64,000 bases of DNA, taken from contig NZ_CAMKGL010000001.1 in assembly GCF_946227985.1 (NCBI RefSeq), forward strand, positions 1,054,001 through 1,118,000. The letters run 5' to 3'. The notes beneath the pieces are model-generated. The model was not told where the DNA came from, searched no databases, and saw only the letters and a list, made by a program, of their open reading frames with translations. Source of the DNA: Serratia quinivorans. GTDB lineage: Bacteria; Pseudomonadota; Gammaproteobacteria; Enterobacterales; Enterobacteriaceae. This document shows, one piece after another, positions 26,979 through 35,118 of this stretch. Each line of letters begins with the position of its first letter. The stretch's first letter is position 1. The position numbers and the translations under genes were made by a program.

Positions 26979-28706
26979 TTAGTCCAGATTCAGCCGTGCG
27001 GTGAGGGTGGAAATTTCACTGCGCCATTGTTGCTGCAACTGCGTTTTTTGATGTTTTGGCTTGCGCGCCAAATCCTCCTGTAGTTTGCTTTCCAGTTCAA
27101 ACAGCGCGGCCAACAGCCGTTCCTCGTCATCGTGCTTCAACGGATGAATGACGGCATCCCGGCCCGGTGCAGTTATGGTGACGGTGTCACGTTCCTCGGC
27201 CAGGCGGGCGTAAACGGGCTCCAGATCCTGCCATTCTTCCAGACGCTGATGGTCAATCAACCAGAAACGGTTGCAGCTATTTTCGATCAGCATTCGGTCA
27301 TGAGTGACCAATATGACTGCGCCGTCAAACTGGCGCAGAGTCTCCGCCAACTCCTCCTTACCTTCCATATCCAGATGGTTGGTGGGTTCGTCGAGCAACA
27401 ACAGCGAATGCTTGGCCAGCGTCAGGCCGACAAATAGCAGGCGTGAACGCTCGCCACCGCTCAGGGTGCTGATGCGTTGTTGATGACGCAAATAGGGGAA
27501 ACCGGCACCAATCAACGCCATCTTCCGCTGATCTTCGGTCAACGCTGCGAAGTGGGTTAATGCTTCACTCAGCGTGTCATCATCGTGCAGTTGCTGCAGG
27601 CTTTGATCGTAATACCCGATGCGTACCCGGGGATGGAAAACCGTTTCCCGTAGGGTCACGTCCTGATACTCCCGCCATAGATGATGCAGCAGAGAAGATT
27701 TCCCACAACCGTTGCGTCCGATGATGGCGATGCGATCGCCGCTTTTGACCCGCAGTGGGCTGAGATGGAACAGCACCGGCGCGTCGAATGCCGGGCGAAC
27801 TTCCATTGATGGCAGGGCCAGCAGGCGATCGGCATCCAGCGCCTCTCCCTTCAGCCTGAGCCGCCATTGGCTGCCCGCGCTCAGCGTGGTTTGCTCCTCC
27901 TTCAGGCGGTCAACGCGTTTCTCCATTTGCTTGGCCTTGCGGGCCAGATCTTCGTTGTCGTAAACCTTGCCCCAAATGGCCAGCCGATGGGCGCTTTTCG
28001 CCACCCGGTCGATCTCTTTTTGCTCCGCCTGACGGCGATGGGCATCCGCCGCATCCTGTTCCTCCAGCGCCTGGCGCGCAGCAGTGCAGGGTAAGCGGAA
28101 GAATTGCAGGGTCTTGCCGCGCAAAATCCAGGTGCAGTTCGTGACCTGATCCAGCAGATAGCGATCGTGGGACACCAGCACAAAGCTGCCGGACCAGCTT
28201 TGCAGGAACCGCTCCAGCCACAGCAAAGTAGGAATATCCAGATGGTTGCTGGGCTCATCCAGCAGTAGCAAGTCCGGTTGGCGGATTAATGCTCGTGCCA
28301 GCAGCAGACGCGTGTGCTGACCGCCACTCAGGGTTCCGGCGGTTAGCGTCCATGACGGTGGCGCAAAACCCAGGCTGGAGAGCAGCACTTCGCCCTGCCA
28401 ACCTTCACTGACGCGCTGATTTTCAGGCAGCCGGGGCAATACCGCATCCAGCAGGGTGCAGTTGTGCAGAGCTTCAGGCAGATGCTGCTCTACCCGCGCC
28501 ATCAGGCACTGATGGGAAAGGGTGACGCTGCCGGTACCGGCAGGCAGATCGCCGCTGAGGATTTTAAGCAGGGTGCTTTTGCCACAGCCGTTGTGGCCGA
28601 TTAAACCGATGCGGTCACCTTTCTTTAGGCTGAAGGAAACTTCAACCAGCAGAGGGCCGAAATTGTTGTCGTAACCGACAGATTGTGCAGATAGTAATGT
28701 GGTCAT
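26979..28706 (-). CDS. ABC-F family ATPase
   Basis: This 575-residue soluble protein has two ABC cassettes: Walker A GHNGCGKST and GRNGCGKSS, signatures LSGGQHTR and LSGGERSR, Walker B LLLLDEPSNHLD and LLLLDEPTNHLD. A charged linker (~residues 185-290) forms the P-site-interaction arm. There are no membrane segments. ABC-F proteins bind the ribosomal E site and either tune translation or remove antibiotics. A short ORF with a perfect ribosome-binding site lies in its leader, as for many resistance-type ABC-F genes, which hints at induction by a ribosome-targeting drug. It is none of EttA, Uup, YheS or YbiT that I can recognise. Confidence 0.87.
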   Translation of the reverse strand: MTTLLSAQSVGYDNNFGPLLVEVSFSLKKGDRIGLIGHNGCGKSTLLKILSGDLPAGTGSVTLSHQCLMARVEQHLPEALHNCTLLDAVLPRLPENQRVSEGWQGEVLLSSLGFAPPSWTLTAGTLSGGQHTRLLLARALIRQPDLLLLDEPSNHLDIPTLLWLERFLQSWSGSFVLVSHDRYLLDQVTNCTWILRGKTLQFFRLPCTAARQALEEQDAADAHRRQAEQKEIDRVAKSAHRLAIWGKVYDNEDLARKAKQMEKRVDRLKEEQTTLSAGSQWRLRLKGEALDADRLLALPSMEVRPAFDAPVLFHLSPLRVKSGDRIAIIGRNGCGKSSLLHHLWREYQDVTLRETVFHPRVRIGYYDQSLQQLHDDDTLSEALTHFAALTEDQRKMALIGAGFPYLRHQQRISTLSGGERSRLLFVGLTLAKHSLLLLDEPTNHLDMEGKEELAETLRQFDGAVILVTHDRMLIENSCNRFWLIDHQRLEEWQDLEPVYARLAEERDTVTITAPGRDAVIHPLKHDDEERLLAALFELESKLQEDLARKPKHQKTQLQQQWRSEISTLTARLNLD

Positions 28707-28808
28707 TGCTTACTCAAGAGTTACAGGCATGCAGATGCCTATCGTCAAACATCGCTGACGACAACCCGGTAAGCCGGAGGGAAGGAACTTCAGATTTTAA
28801 TCAGCTTC

Positions 28809-28853
28809 GCTCAAGCCTGGGTTATCGCAGCACGATACCGGTAATGCTTGAGC
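28809..28853 (-). promoter_or_regulatory. Leader hairpin overlapping the ABC-F leader peptide
   Basis: GCTCAAGC (28809-28816) and GCTTGAGC (28846-28853) are perfect complements spanning the stop codon of the leader ORF (28822). Translation or stalling there would decide whether the stem forms. Confidence 0.55.
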
Positions 28854-28905
28854 AGCAGCGATTACTATAGAAGTGTGAGTAAAAAAACAATTCACACATC
28901 GGCAT
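28822..28905 (-). CDS. Putative 27-residue leader peptide of the ABC-F gene
   Basis: On the minus strand ATG at 28905 follows AAAAGGAGG at ideal spacing. It encodes MPMCELFFYSHFYSNRCCSS then ITGIVLR, ending at TAA. Its last third overlaps one arm (28846-28853) and the loop of an eight-base hairpin whose other arm is 28809-28816. Ribosome stalling on the peptide would alter that hairpin. The ABC-F start lies 115 bases further. This is the layout of translation-dependent attenuation seen before ABC-F and erm resistance genes; the mechanism here is inferred. Confidence 0.65.
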   Translation of the reverse strand: MPMCELFFYSHFYSNRCCSSITGIVLR

Positions 28906-29197
28906 AGTAATCCTCCTTTTATTTCGTTGGTTAATGAATGAACTGAGTATAGGGCGCTTTGACCGGTTGCGCCACTGTGAATATCTCTAGTTATCAGTGC
29001 AGTACACGGAAAGCTCTGTCGGGATTATGCAGAGAGAGGCGTCGGTGCGGATAATCGTGCTGAATGGGAGTAATACTGATATTTAAGCGCAGATTAAGCA
29101 GTTATCATAATCACAGTTTATGATTAGCCAAGCGGGTCGGTAAATACCGGCCCGCTTGTTTCGTCTGTCTATCATGCAAACGCTGAGCACCGAATTT

Positions 29198-31627
29198 ATG
29201 TTAAAGCCCCGTCAGATTATTCTTTTCCTGTTCCTGCTATTTGGCTTGCAGTTGGCGCCGCTGACCAGCGTCGCCGCACAGGATGATGATGTTCCTGTTG
29301 TTGAAGCCCCGGTAGACCCTGCGGTTGCGCTGAAGAACTACCAAAAGCAGTTGGACAGCATCAAGCAGCAGGTTTCCAAAGCCGATAACGATAACCAGCT
29401 TAGCAAACTGAAGCTGACTACCGACGATCTGGCCGCCGGGTTGGATAAACTGGCAACCGATCTACAACCGGCGCAGGAGAAACTGCAGGGGCAACTTGAT
29501 GTATTAGGCCCGCAGCCGGCCGCCGGGGCGATGGCTGAAACCGCCGCCGTGGTGCAGCAACGTAATACATTGAACAACAGTAAAAAACAACTGGACGATG
29601 CGGTGAAGCGCGCACAGGCCATGCGGGCCGGTGCGATTGATCTGGGCCAGCAAATCAGTGACTTGCGTCGTGTGGCGTTCAAAACCCAGTTGGCATTGAA
29701 CACCGGTAGCGTACTCGGCAGCAAATTTTGGTCGCCGGTGGTGCAGCCTGCCGCCAGTGACATGCAGCGATTGGACGAGTTTAATACGGCCATGAAACAG
29801 GCCTGGGACACCAGCTGGCAGGAAGAGTGGCGCTACGGTACCCTCACTCTTTTGGTATTGGCGGTGATTATCTGGTCATGGGGACGTTATTTTTCCGAAC
29901 GCTTTCTGGCCTGGGTGAGTATTCGTTTTCTGCCGGATGGCCGTTTACGCCGCAGCTTTATGGCGATAATGACCGTCACCGTTACGGTTATCACCACCGG
30001 TATTGCGCTGAATCTGCTGTATCTCACTTTTACCCGCGTGCAGCCGCTGCCGGGGATGCTGGAAGATTTTGCCGAAGGCTTTTATCGGTTGGGGATTTTC
30101 TGCGCACTGATTGCCGGTTTGGGCCGGGCGACGCTGTCTCTTAACCGCCCGTCTTGGCGTCTGGGCACCATGGATGACGCGGTGGCCGCCGGTTTACGCT
30201 ATTTCTCGCCGCTGCTGGCCGGGTTAGCCTTGGCATTTGGCTCGATTGAGCTTATCAACAACGTGGTGAGTGCCAGTTTGGGCACCACCATTTTCGGCAA
30301 CGGCCTGGTTGCCGGATTAATCGGTATGGTGCTGTTGGCGATGCCGCTGCGTTCCCAGCGCATTCGCCGCCGGCTGGAGCAGCAGGGGGAGCACGTAGAG
30401 AAACGCTCTACCCTCAGTGGCCTGTTGCACATGAGCACCCTGGTGTGTTCGGTGATAATCCTGTTTTCACTGCTGGTGGGGTATATCGCCTTCGCCCGCT
30501 TCCTGACCTATCAGGTGATCTGGGTCGCGCTGGTGCTGATGGCGTTTTATTTTCTGCTGATGTTCGCCACCGATCTGTGCGGTGCGATATTTTCTTCGCA
30601 GACCGCCAGCGGCAAGATGCTTAAAAAGTCCTTCAACTTCAAAGACCGTCACCTGGAGCAAATGGCGATTATCTTCACCGCCATAGCCAAGTGTTCTCTG
30701 TTGTTATTAATGATTGTCTCGCTGTTTAACGGCTCGTTCGGCACCACCACGCCCAACTCGTTGCTGGACAAGATCATTGCCATTCTGAGCGGCGAAGGGC
30801 TGCAACGGCTGAATATTGTGCCGGGCAACCTGATTAACGCGGTTATTTGTCTGGCGATCGGTATCTATATTCTACGGGTGACCCAGCGCTGGCTCAGCCA
30901 GGAACTGTTGCCGAAAACCATTTCAGACATCGGTATTCGTGCCTCACTGGTCACGTTGTTCAGCAATGTGGGTTATGTGCTGCTGATCCTGATCACCCTG
31001 GCGGCGCTGGGTATCCAGTGGAACAATCTGGCGTGGATCGTCAGTGCGTTGTCGGTGGGTATCGGTTTTGGTCTGCAGGAGATTGTGAAGAACTTCATTT
31101 CCGGCTTGATCCTGCTGACCGAACGGCCGGTAAAAGTGGGGGATATGATCGGTATTGGCGGTGTGGAAGGGGATGTGCGCCGTATTAACGTGCGTGCTAC
31201 AGAGATCCAACTCAGTGACCGTTCGACCATGATCGTACCCAACTCGCAGCTCATCTCGCAAAACGTGCGTAATGCTACCATGGGCAATGCACAGGGCGTG
31301 GTGACCATCGCGCTGACCTTCCCGACGGATATTGACCCGGAGCAGGTGCGCAATATCTTGCTGAGCGCTTACCAGGAGTATGAAGCCATTCAGGAAACGC
31401 CTGCGCCTTATGTTCGTTTTAGCCAGCTCGGCCCGGACGGCATTATTCTTAGCGTGACCGGTTATGTAGCCAGCCCGCGCATGGTGGGTTCCACCAAGAG
31501 TGAATTGCTGTTCAATATCCTCAAGCTGCTGCGCGCGGAGCGGGTCAATATGTCCAGTCCACAGGAAGTGGTATTTATGAAGCAACAGGCGAAAAACCTG
31601 ACCAACGACGAAGAACAATCTTCGTAA
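29198..31627 (+). CDS. MscS-family mechanosensitive channel with DUF3772-type periplasmic domain
   Basis: An ~809-residue protein: signal peptide (IILFLFLLFGLQLAPLTSVAA), a coiled-coil-rich periplasmic domain (~residues 35-210, QLDSIKQQVSKADNDNQLSK and similar), about ten membrane helices, and the MscS core at the C-terminus (GIGFGLQEIVKNFISGLILL, GDMIGIGGVEGDVRRINVRATEI, MIVPNSQLISQNVRN). It should act as an inner-membrane tension-gated release valve. It is larger than MscS and of the YbiO/MscK size class. ATG 29198 is preferred over a TTG at 29156, because it puts the signal peptide at the N-terminus. Confidence 0.85.
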   Translation: MLKPRQIILFLFLLFGLQLAPLTSVAAQDDDVPVVEAPVDPAVALKNYQKQLDSIKQQVSKADNDNQLSKLKLTTDDLAAGLDKLATDLQPAQEKLQGQLDVLGPQPAAGAMAETAAVVQQRNTLNNSKKQLDDAVKRAQAMRAGAIDLGQQISDLRRVAFKTQLALNTGSVLGSKFWSPVVQPAASDMQRLDEFNTAMKQAWDTSWQEEWRYGTLTLLVLAVIIWSWGRYFSERFLAWVSIRFLPDGRLRRSFMAIMTVTVTVITTGIALNLLYLTFTRVQPLPGMLEDFAEGFYRLGIFCALIAGLGRATLSLNRPSWRLGTMDDAVAAGLRYFSPLLAGLALAFGSIELINNVVSASLGTTIFGNGLVAGLIGMVLLAMPLRSQRIRRRLEQQGEHVEKRSTLSGLLHMSTLVCSVIILFSLLVGYIAFARFLTYQVIWVALVLMAFYFLLMFATDLCGAIFSSQTASGKMLKKSFNFKDRHLEQMAIIFTAIAKCSLLLLMIVSLFNGSFGTTTPNSLLDKIIAILSGEGLQRLNIVPGNLINAVICLAIGIYILRVTQRWLSQELLPKTISDIGIRASLVTLFSNVGYVLLILITLAALGIQWNNLAWIVSALSVGIGFGLQEIVKNFISGLILLTERPVKVGDMIGIGGVEGDVRRINVRATEIQLSDRSTMIVPNSQLISQNVRNATMGNAQGVVTIALTFPTDIDPEQVRNILLSAYQEYEAIQETPAPYVRFSQLGPDGIILSVTGYVASPRMVGSTKSELLFNILKLLRAERVNMSSPQEVVFMKQQAKNLTNDEEQSS

Positions 31628-31642
31628 TTAGCGCATTGCAAT

Positions 31643-31661
31643 GGCTCGCCTCGGGCGAGCC
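31643..31661. terminator. Hairpin between convergent channel and lipoprotein genes
   Basis: GGCTCGCC (31643-31650) and GGCGAGCC (31654-31661) form a perfect stem with a three-base loop, 15 bases after the channel gene's stop and close to the stop of the convergent lipoprotein gene. Confidence 0.7.
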
Positions 31662-31672
31662 ATAAGGCAAAC

Positions 31673-31846
31673 TCAGTGCATCGCCGGTACCACGGACTGC
31701 GAGCAATCGCTGTTGGCACTGGCGGACGTGTTATTGCAGGTTTGTGGATCGTTATGTACGGGCGGTGGCGGGACATCCTGTGGGCCGCCTCTGCCCATAC
31801 AGCCGGAAAGCATCAGCATCAACAGCACAGGGAGCATTGTTTTCAT
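31673..31846 (-). CDS. Small lipoprotein (57 residues)
   Basis: The ATG at 31846 follows GGAGATAACTGCG and encodes a lipoprotein signal (MKTMLPVLLMLMLSGCMG) with the lipobox LSGC. A short proline-rich, then Asn/Ser/Cys-rich mature part (PPPPVHNDPQTCNNTSASAN) follows, with three more cysteines. Longer in-frame starts to 31888 would bury the signal peptide. The function is unknown; small outer-membrane lipoproteins of this sort are common in enterobacteria. Confidence 0.65.
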   Translation of the reverse strand: MKTMLPVLLMLMLSGCMGRGGPQDVPPPPVHNDPQTCNNTSASANSDCSQSVVPAMH

Positions 31847-31923
31847 CGCAGTTATCTCCATCCTGAACACTCCCTTAAGTATAGCCATGTATCAGCGGCG
31901 ATAATCTTGCCAGATGCTCCTCC

Positions 31924-32901
31924 TCAGGAGTTTCCCCGGATTTGTGAAGACGTGGGACCACGGAATGCCCGGCGCCATTCGCTTGGACTGACGCTGAATT
32001 TCGCCTTAAAACTCTGGCGGAAAGAAATTGGCGACTGAAACCCGGCCATGTCAGACACGCTTTCAATACTGCTGTCCGTCGTTTCCAGCAGCTCCTGACT
32101 TCTCTGAAGACGTTCAGCGTTTAACCAATCCCCCAGCGTTGTCCCGGTTGCCTTAAAAAAATGGCGGGTAAGTGTCCGCCTGCTCATGCTGACAAACCCC
32201 GCCAGTGAGTCGAGATCGTGCGGCTTATCAAGGTTTCGCCGCAAATATTCAATCAGTTCGTTTATTTTATTATCCCGTGTTGATACCGGAACCGGACGTT
32301 CAATAAACTGTGCCTGGCCGCCTTCCCGATAAGGAGGAACCACCATTCTTCTTGCTACACGGTTAGCAACCGCTGAACCGTAATGATCCCGGATAATATT
32401 CAGACAGCAGTCAATACCGGCGGCGGTGCCGGCAGAGGTAATAAGGCGTTCATCGCTGGTATACAGCGAGTTGCTGTCCAGACGAACGGCGGGAAATCGT
32501 TCAACGAAGTCCTGTTCGAACTCCCAGTGTGTTGCGGCCCGGTGCTGATCCAGTAAACCGGAATAGGCCAGCACGTATGCACCGAGACAAAGCCCAACCA
32601 CTTCTGCGCCGCGCTGCCATGCGCTTATCAGCTTATCAAGCAACGCCTGAGAAGGTCGCTCTTCCGGATGATTCCAGTAGGGAACGATAACAATGTCTGC
32701 GACGTCAAGTAGCTCAAGGCCATGCTCCACGTTGATGGACAGGCCAATATCAGACAGGACGACACCCAATTTTTCAGCACAGATTTCCACGCGGAATAAA
32801 TCCGGCTGCGGCATAGACTGTCCGAAAATAATGCAGGGTACTGAAAAGTGAAACGGGCTGAATCCGGCCGTGGCAATCACGGCGACCGTCAATGCAGACA
32901 T
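31924..32901 (-). CDS. GlxA-type regulator (DJ-1/PfpI domain plus AraC helix-turn-helix)
   Basis: This 325-residue protein has an N-terminal DJ-1/PfpI-like domain (~residues 1-180), with the nucleophile-elbow-like region GLCLGAYVLAYSGLL and the segment LITSAGTAAGIDCCL. An AraC DNA-binding domain follows at the C-terminus (SLAGFVSMSRRTLTRHFFKATGTTLGDWL, SVSDMAGFQSPISFRQSFKAKF). It is the GlxA/FtrA class. It lies 122 bases downstream of the metallo-hydrolase gene on the same strand and probably regulates it; the inducer is unknown. Confidence 0.87.
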   Translation of the reverse strand: MSALTVAVIATAGFSPFHFSVPCIIFGQSMPQPDLFRVEICAEKLGVVLSDIGLSINVEHGLELLDVADIVIVPYWNHPEERPSQALLDKLISAWQRGAEVVGLCLGAYVLAYSGLLDQHRAATHWEFEQDFVERFPAVRLDSNSLYTSDERLITSAGTAAGIDCCLNIIRDHYGSAVANRVARRMVVPPYREGGQAQFIERPVPVSTRDNKINELIEYLRRNLDKPHDLDSLAGFVSMSRRTLTRHFFKATGTTLGDWLNAERLQRSQELLETTDSSIESVSDMAGFQSPISFRQSFKAKFSVSPSEWRRAFRGPTSSQIRGNS

Positions 32902-33023
32902 AACGTTAACCTTGCAGTAAAGGAGAGCCGCCGGACCACCGGCGGCAAAATTTCAACTGTTCAAAGGATAACAGGTGACCTGTCGGAATAGCATTCTTCC
33001 CCTGAATCAATCTTAATGGCTTA

Positions 33024-33803
33024 TCAGAAAGCCATTGTTTCACCGTCTGCAGGAATAAGAACCTTATCTTCAATGCCGTGTTCAAGTGAGAACTCGCGTA
33101 ACTCCGCGCGAGTAAGGAGGCAATGATTGATCGATTCCATATGAGACGCCACGACGGTCGCCGTCGGCAACATCTTAAGCGTGCGCAACGTATCTTCTTT
33201 ACCCATGATGATCGGACCGTAAAGGTCGTTGACCGCATAACCTGTATTGAGTACCACAATCTCCGGTTTGAAGCGCTGCAGGCTTCTCGCATAAGGCTTG
33301 ACCCAGACGGTATCCCCGGCGATATAAAGCGTTTTTTCATCATGATGAGTGAAGACCAGACCGCATGCATCACCCAGTAGTTCACCCCATTTGGCATCGG
33401 CGTACAGTTCGTTACTGCCGTGCTGGCCGTCTGTTTTATAAATCGTCAGTCCGTCAACAAAATGATTTTCCTCTTTCAGAACGCGGATGTTAAGAAAGCC
33501 CTGAGAACGGATCAGCGCCGCGTCGCTCTCATCCTGTGTATAAATAAGCATGTCTTTGGGTACAGCCTGCTGCGCTGCTTCATCCCAGTGGTCGGTATGC
33601 GTATGGGTCAGGATAACGGCATCAACAGCCAGTAGATCTTCCACAGACACGGGCAAGGCGACCATGGGATTACGCAGGTGCGGGCGAGCATTCCCGGCAA
33701 ATCCATCCCAGGCTTCCTTTTCTGCCAGCATCGGGTCGATAAGGAATTTTTTACCGGCATATTCCAGCACGAGAGTGGCATTGCGAATTTGCGTTAATTT
33801 CAT
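33024..33803 (-). CDS. Metallo-beta-lactamase-fold hydrolase, UlaG-like
   Basis: A 259-residue MBL-fold protein. The metal motif H-T-H-T-D-H follows VDAVIL; TDGQHGS and IAGDTVW supply the later His and Asp ligands, and VVASHMESINH the last His. The compact fold with DPMLAEKEAWDGF is like UlaG and the L-ascorbate-6-phosphate lactonase relatives; the substrate is unknown. The stop is 122 bases from the GlxA-type regulator gene, in the same direction. Confidence 0.85.
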   Translation of the reverse strand: MKLTQIRNATLVLEYAGKKFLIDPMLAEKEAWDGFAGNARPHLRNPMVALPVSVEDLLAVDAVILTHTHTDHWDEAAQQAVPKDMLIYTQDESDAALIRSQGFLNIRVLKEENHFVDGLTIYKTDGQHGSNELYADAKWGELLGDACGLVFTHHDEKTLYIAGDTVWVKPYARSLQRFKPEIVVLNTGYAVNDLYGPIIMGKEDTLRTLKMLPTATVVASHMESINHCLLTRAELREFSLEHGIEDKVLIPADGETMAF

Positions 33804-33970
33804 TGATTGCTCCAGTGATTCATCAGATTTTGAGGCTCAGCCACGGCCTTTGGTATTATTGGGCAGGGTGGCTGCGAGTGGCTTTACTATAAGAGGAGGA
33901 AGGGATAAGCCGTGACATGCTCACAGGTCATTAGTCGATGAAATCAGGTCAATCGCAGTGGTTAAGTTTT

Positions 33971-34033
33971 TTTACTGTCCTTTCTCCGCGGCTAAAAGGC
34001 CTGTTCAAAAGTAATAGAAGAAAGGACAGTAAA
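33971..34033. repeat. Perfect 15-base inverted repeat between the hydrolase gene and palR
   Basis: TTTACTGTCCTTTCT (33971-33985) and AGAAAGGACAGTAAA (34019-34033) are perfect complements 33 bases apart. The palR stop is 30 bases to the right. Neither strand has a T run after the stem, so it is not a standard terminator; it could be an RNA end, an operator or a rearrangement scar. Confidence 0.7.
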
Positions 34034-34062
34034 GGGAACGACCAGCATCGTTACCCCTCCCA

Positions 34063-34995
34063 TTACAACAGAGGGCGGATCGGCTCCAGGTGCTGCTGCA
34101 TTAATCTTTGCATTTGCACCAGGTGAGGGGCATCCGCTTTTTCGCGCATCAGGTAAATGCCGACGGTACAGCGTTGGCCTGGCTGAGTCAGTTGCAATGG
34201 CTCGATGCCGTAATTGGCAAAATAGCCCGCCATGCAGGCAGGATAGGCCAGCAGCACCGCGTCGGAATCGTTGATCATATCCACTGCCGACATCATCGAG
34301 TTGGTCGAACAGATCACCCGTTCCGCCAGGTGCAGGCGGTTACGCGCCAGCTTTTTCGGCTGCATATCCTCCACCATATGATGGTAGCGGCTTTCATCCG
34401 GCGTCAGCTCGACGCAGGGATAGTCCAGTAAAGCGTCCGGCGCGACCGGTTGGCCCAGTAATGGATGCCCGCGTCGCACGAACATGGTGTCGCTGGTGCC
34501 GAACAGCGGCAGAAAACTGATGCCTGCCTTGGGGTTCAACCCCTGAATTTCATGACCGATAAACAAATCGATATCGCCGCCCAACAGTAAATCCATCAGG
34601 CGCAGATGGTTACCCAGATCGATATGGATGTTTACCGATGGATGCAGCTTGCGGTAGGCGTTGAAACTGTCGCGCACAAACATATACCACCAGGCATGAC
34701 CGGTGCCCATGCGTAGGCTCTGTTCCTGACGCGCCTTGATAAAGGCCAGTTTGATCAGCGTATTGTCATAAATTCGCTGCATCATCTGTGCCTGCTCCAG
34801 CAGCAGGTCACCGTATTCGGTGGTTTTCACCCCGGTTGAGGTACGTTCCAGCAGTTGCACCCCCAGATTTTCTTCCAGTTTCTTCATGTTGTGGGTCAGC
34901 GTTGGCTGGCTCAGGCAAAGCTTGTTTGCTGCATGACTCACATTTTTGAACATCGCTACTTCGATAAACTGCCGCAGAATTTTGTCCACGATCAT
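34063..34995 (-). CDS. palR: LysR-family regulator of the palatinose operon (PalR-like)
   Basis: This ~310-residue LysR protein has its helix-turn-helix in the first 60 residues (NVSHAANKLCLSQPTLTHNMKKLEENLG), followed by the effector domain. It is divergent from an operon whose gene order equals the pal cluster of Erwinia rhapontici, where palR is a LysR regulator divergent from palEFGHKQZ. A GTG at 35004 in frame is an alternative start. A near-ideal LysR operator lies at 35011-35027. The symbol rests on context plus family. Confidence 0.75.
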   Translation of the reverse strand: MIVDKILRQFIEVAMFKNVSHAANKLCLSQPTLTHNMKKLEENLGVQLLERTSTGVKTTEYGDLLLEQAQMMQRIYDNTLIKLAFIKARQEQSLRMGTGHAWWYMFVRDSFNAYRKLHPSVNIHIDLGNHLRLMDLLLGGDIDLFIGHEIQGLNPKAGISFLPLFGTSDTMFVRRGHPLLGQPVAPDALLDYPCVELTPDESRYHHMVEDMQPKKLARNRLHLAERVICSTNSMMSAVDMINDSDAVLLAYPACMAGYFANYGIEPLQLTQPGQRCTVGIYLMREKADAPHLVQMQRLMQQHLEPIRPLL

Positions 34996-35010
34996 ATTTT
35001 CCACTGGTGG

Positions 35011-35027
35011 TATAGAAAGTTTCTATA
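35011..35027. promoter_or_regulatory. LysR-type operator in the palR-palE intergenic region
   Basis: A perfect palindrome, TATAGAAAGTTTCTATA (eight-base arms, central G), contains the LysR T-N11-A motif. It lies directly before palR and about 95 bases before palE, the usual place for control of both promoters. Confidence 0.75.
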
Positions 35028-35118
35028 TCGTAGCGATGAAAAACGATTTCCGCCAATGACCCGCCTTCGATAGCTTGCTCCTATGCCGGTATTCCCAGCC
35101 GCCACCCCAGAGGATGCA

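Larger units (their letters stand above)
28707..29155. other. 449-base divergent region between ABC-F and MscS-type genes
   Basis: The left 200 bases are the untranslated leader of the ABC-F gene and hold a short ORF and hairpins, listed separately. The right part (28920-29155) is AT-rich and should carry promoters for both directions. I see no other gene in it. Confidence 0.6.

Noticed and set aside
30944-31618. 224-codon frame antisense to the MscS core of the large channel
   Set aside because: Shadow frame; the sense strand carries conserved MscS motifs.
32906-33397. 163-codon minus-strand frame overlapping the metallo-hydrolase gene
   Set aside because: It lies in another frame of a clear MBL-fold gene and has no protein-like pattern.
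33971-34033. Standard rho-independent terminator for palR
   Set aside because: The stem is followed by A residues on the palR transcript, not U, so it does not fit that type.
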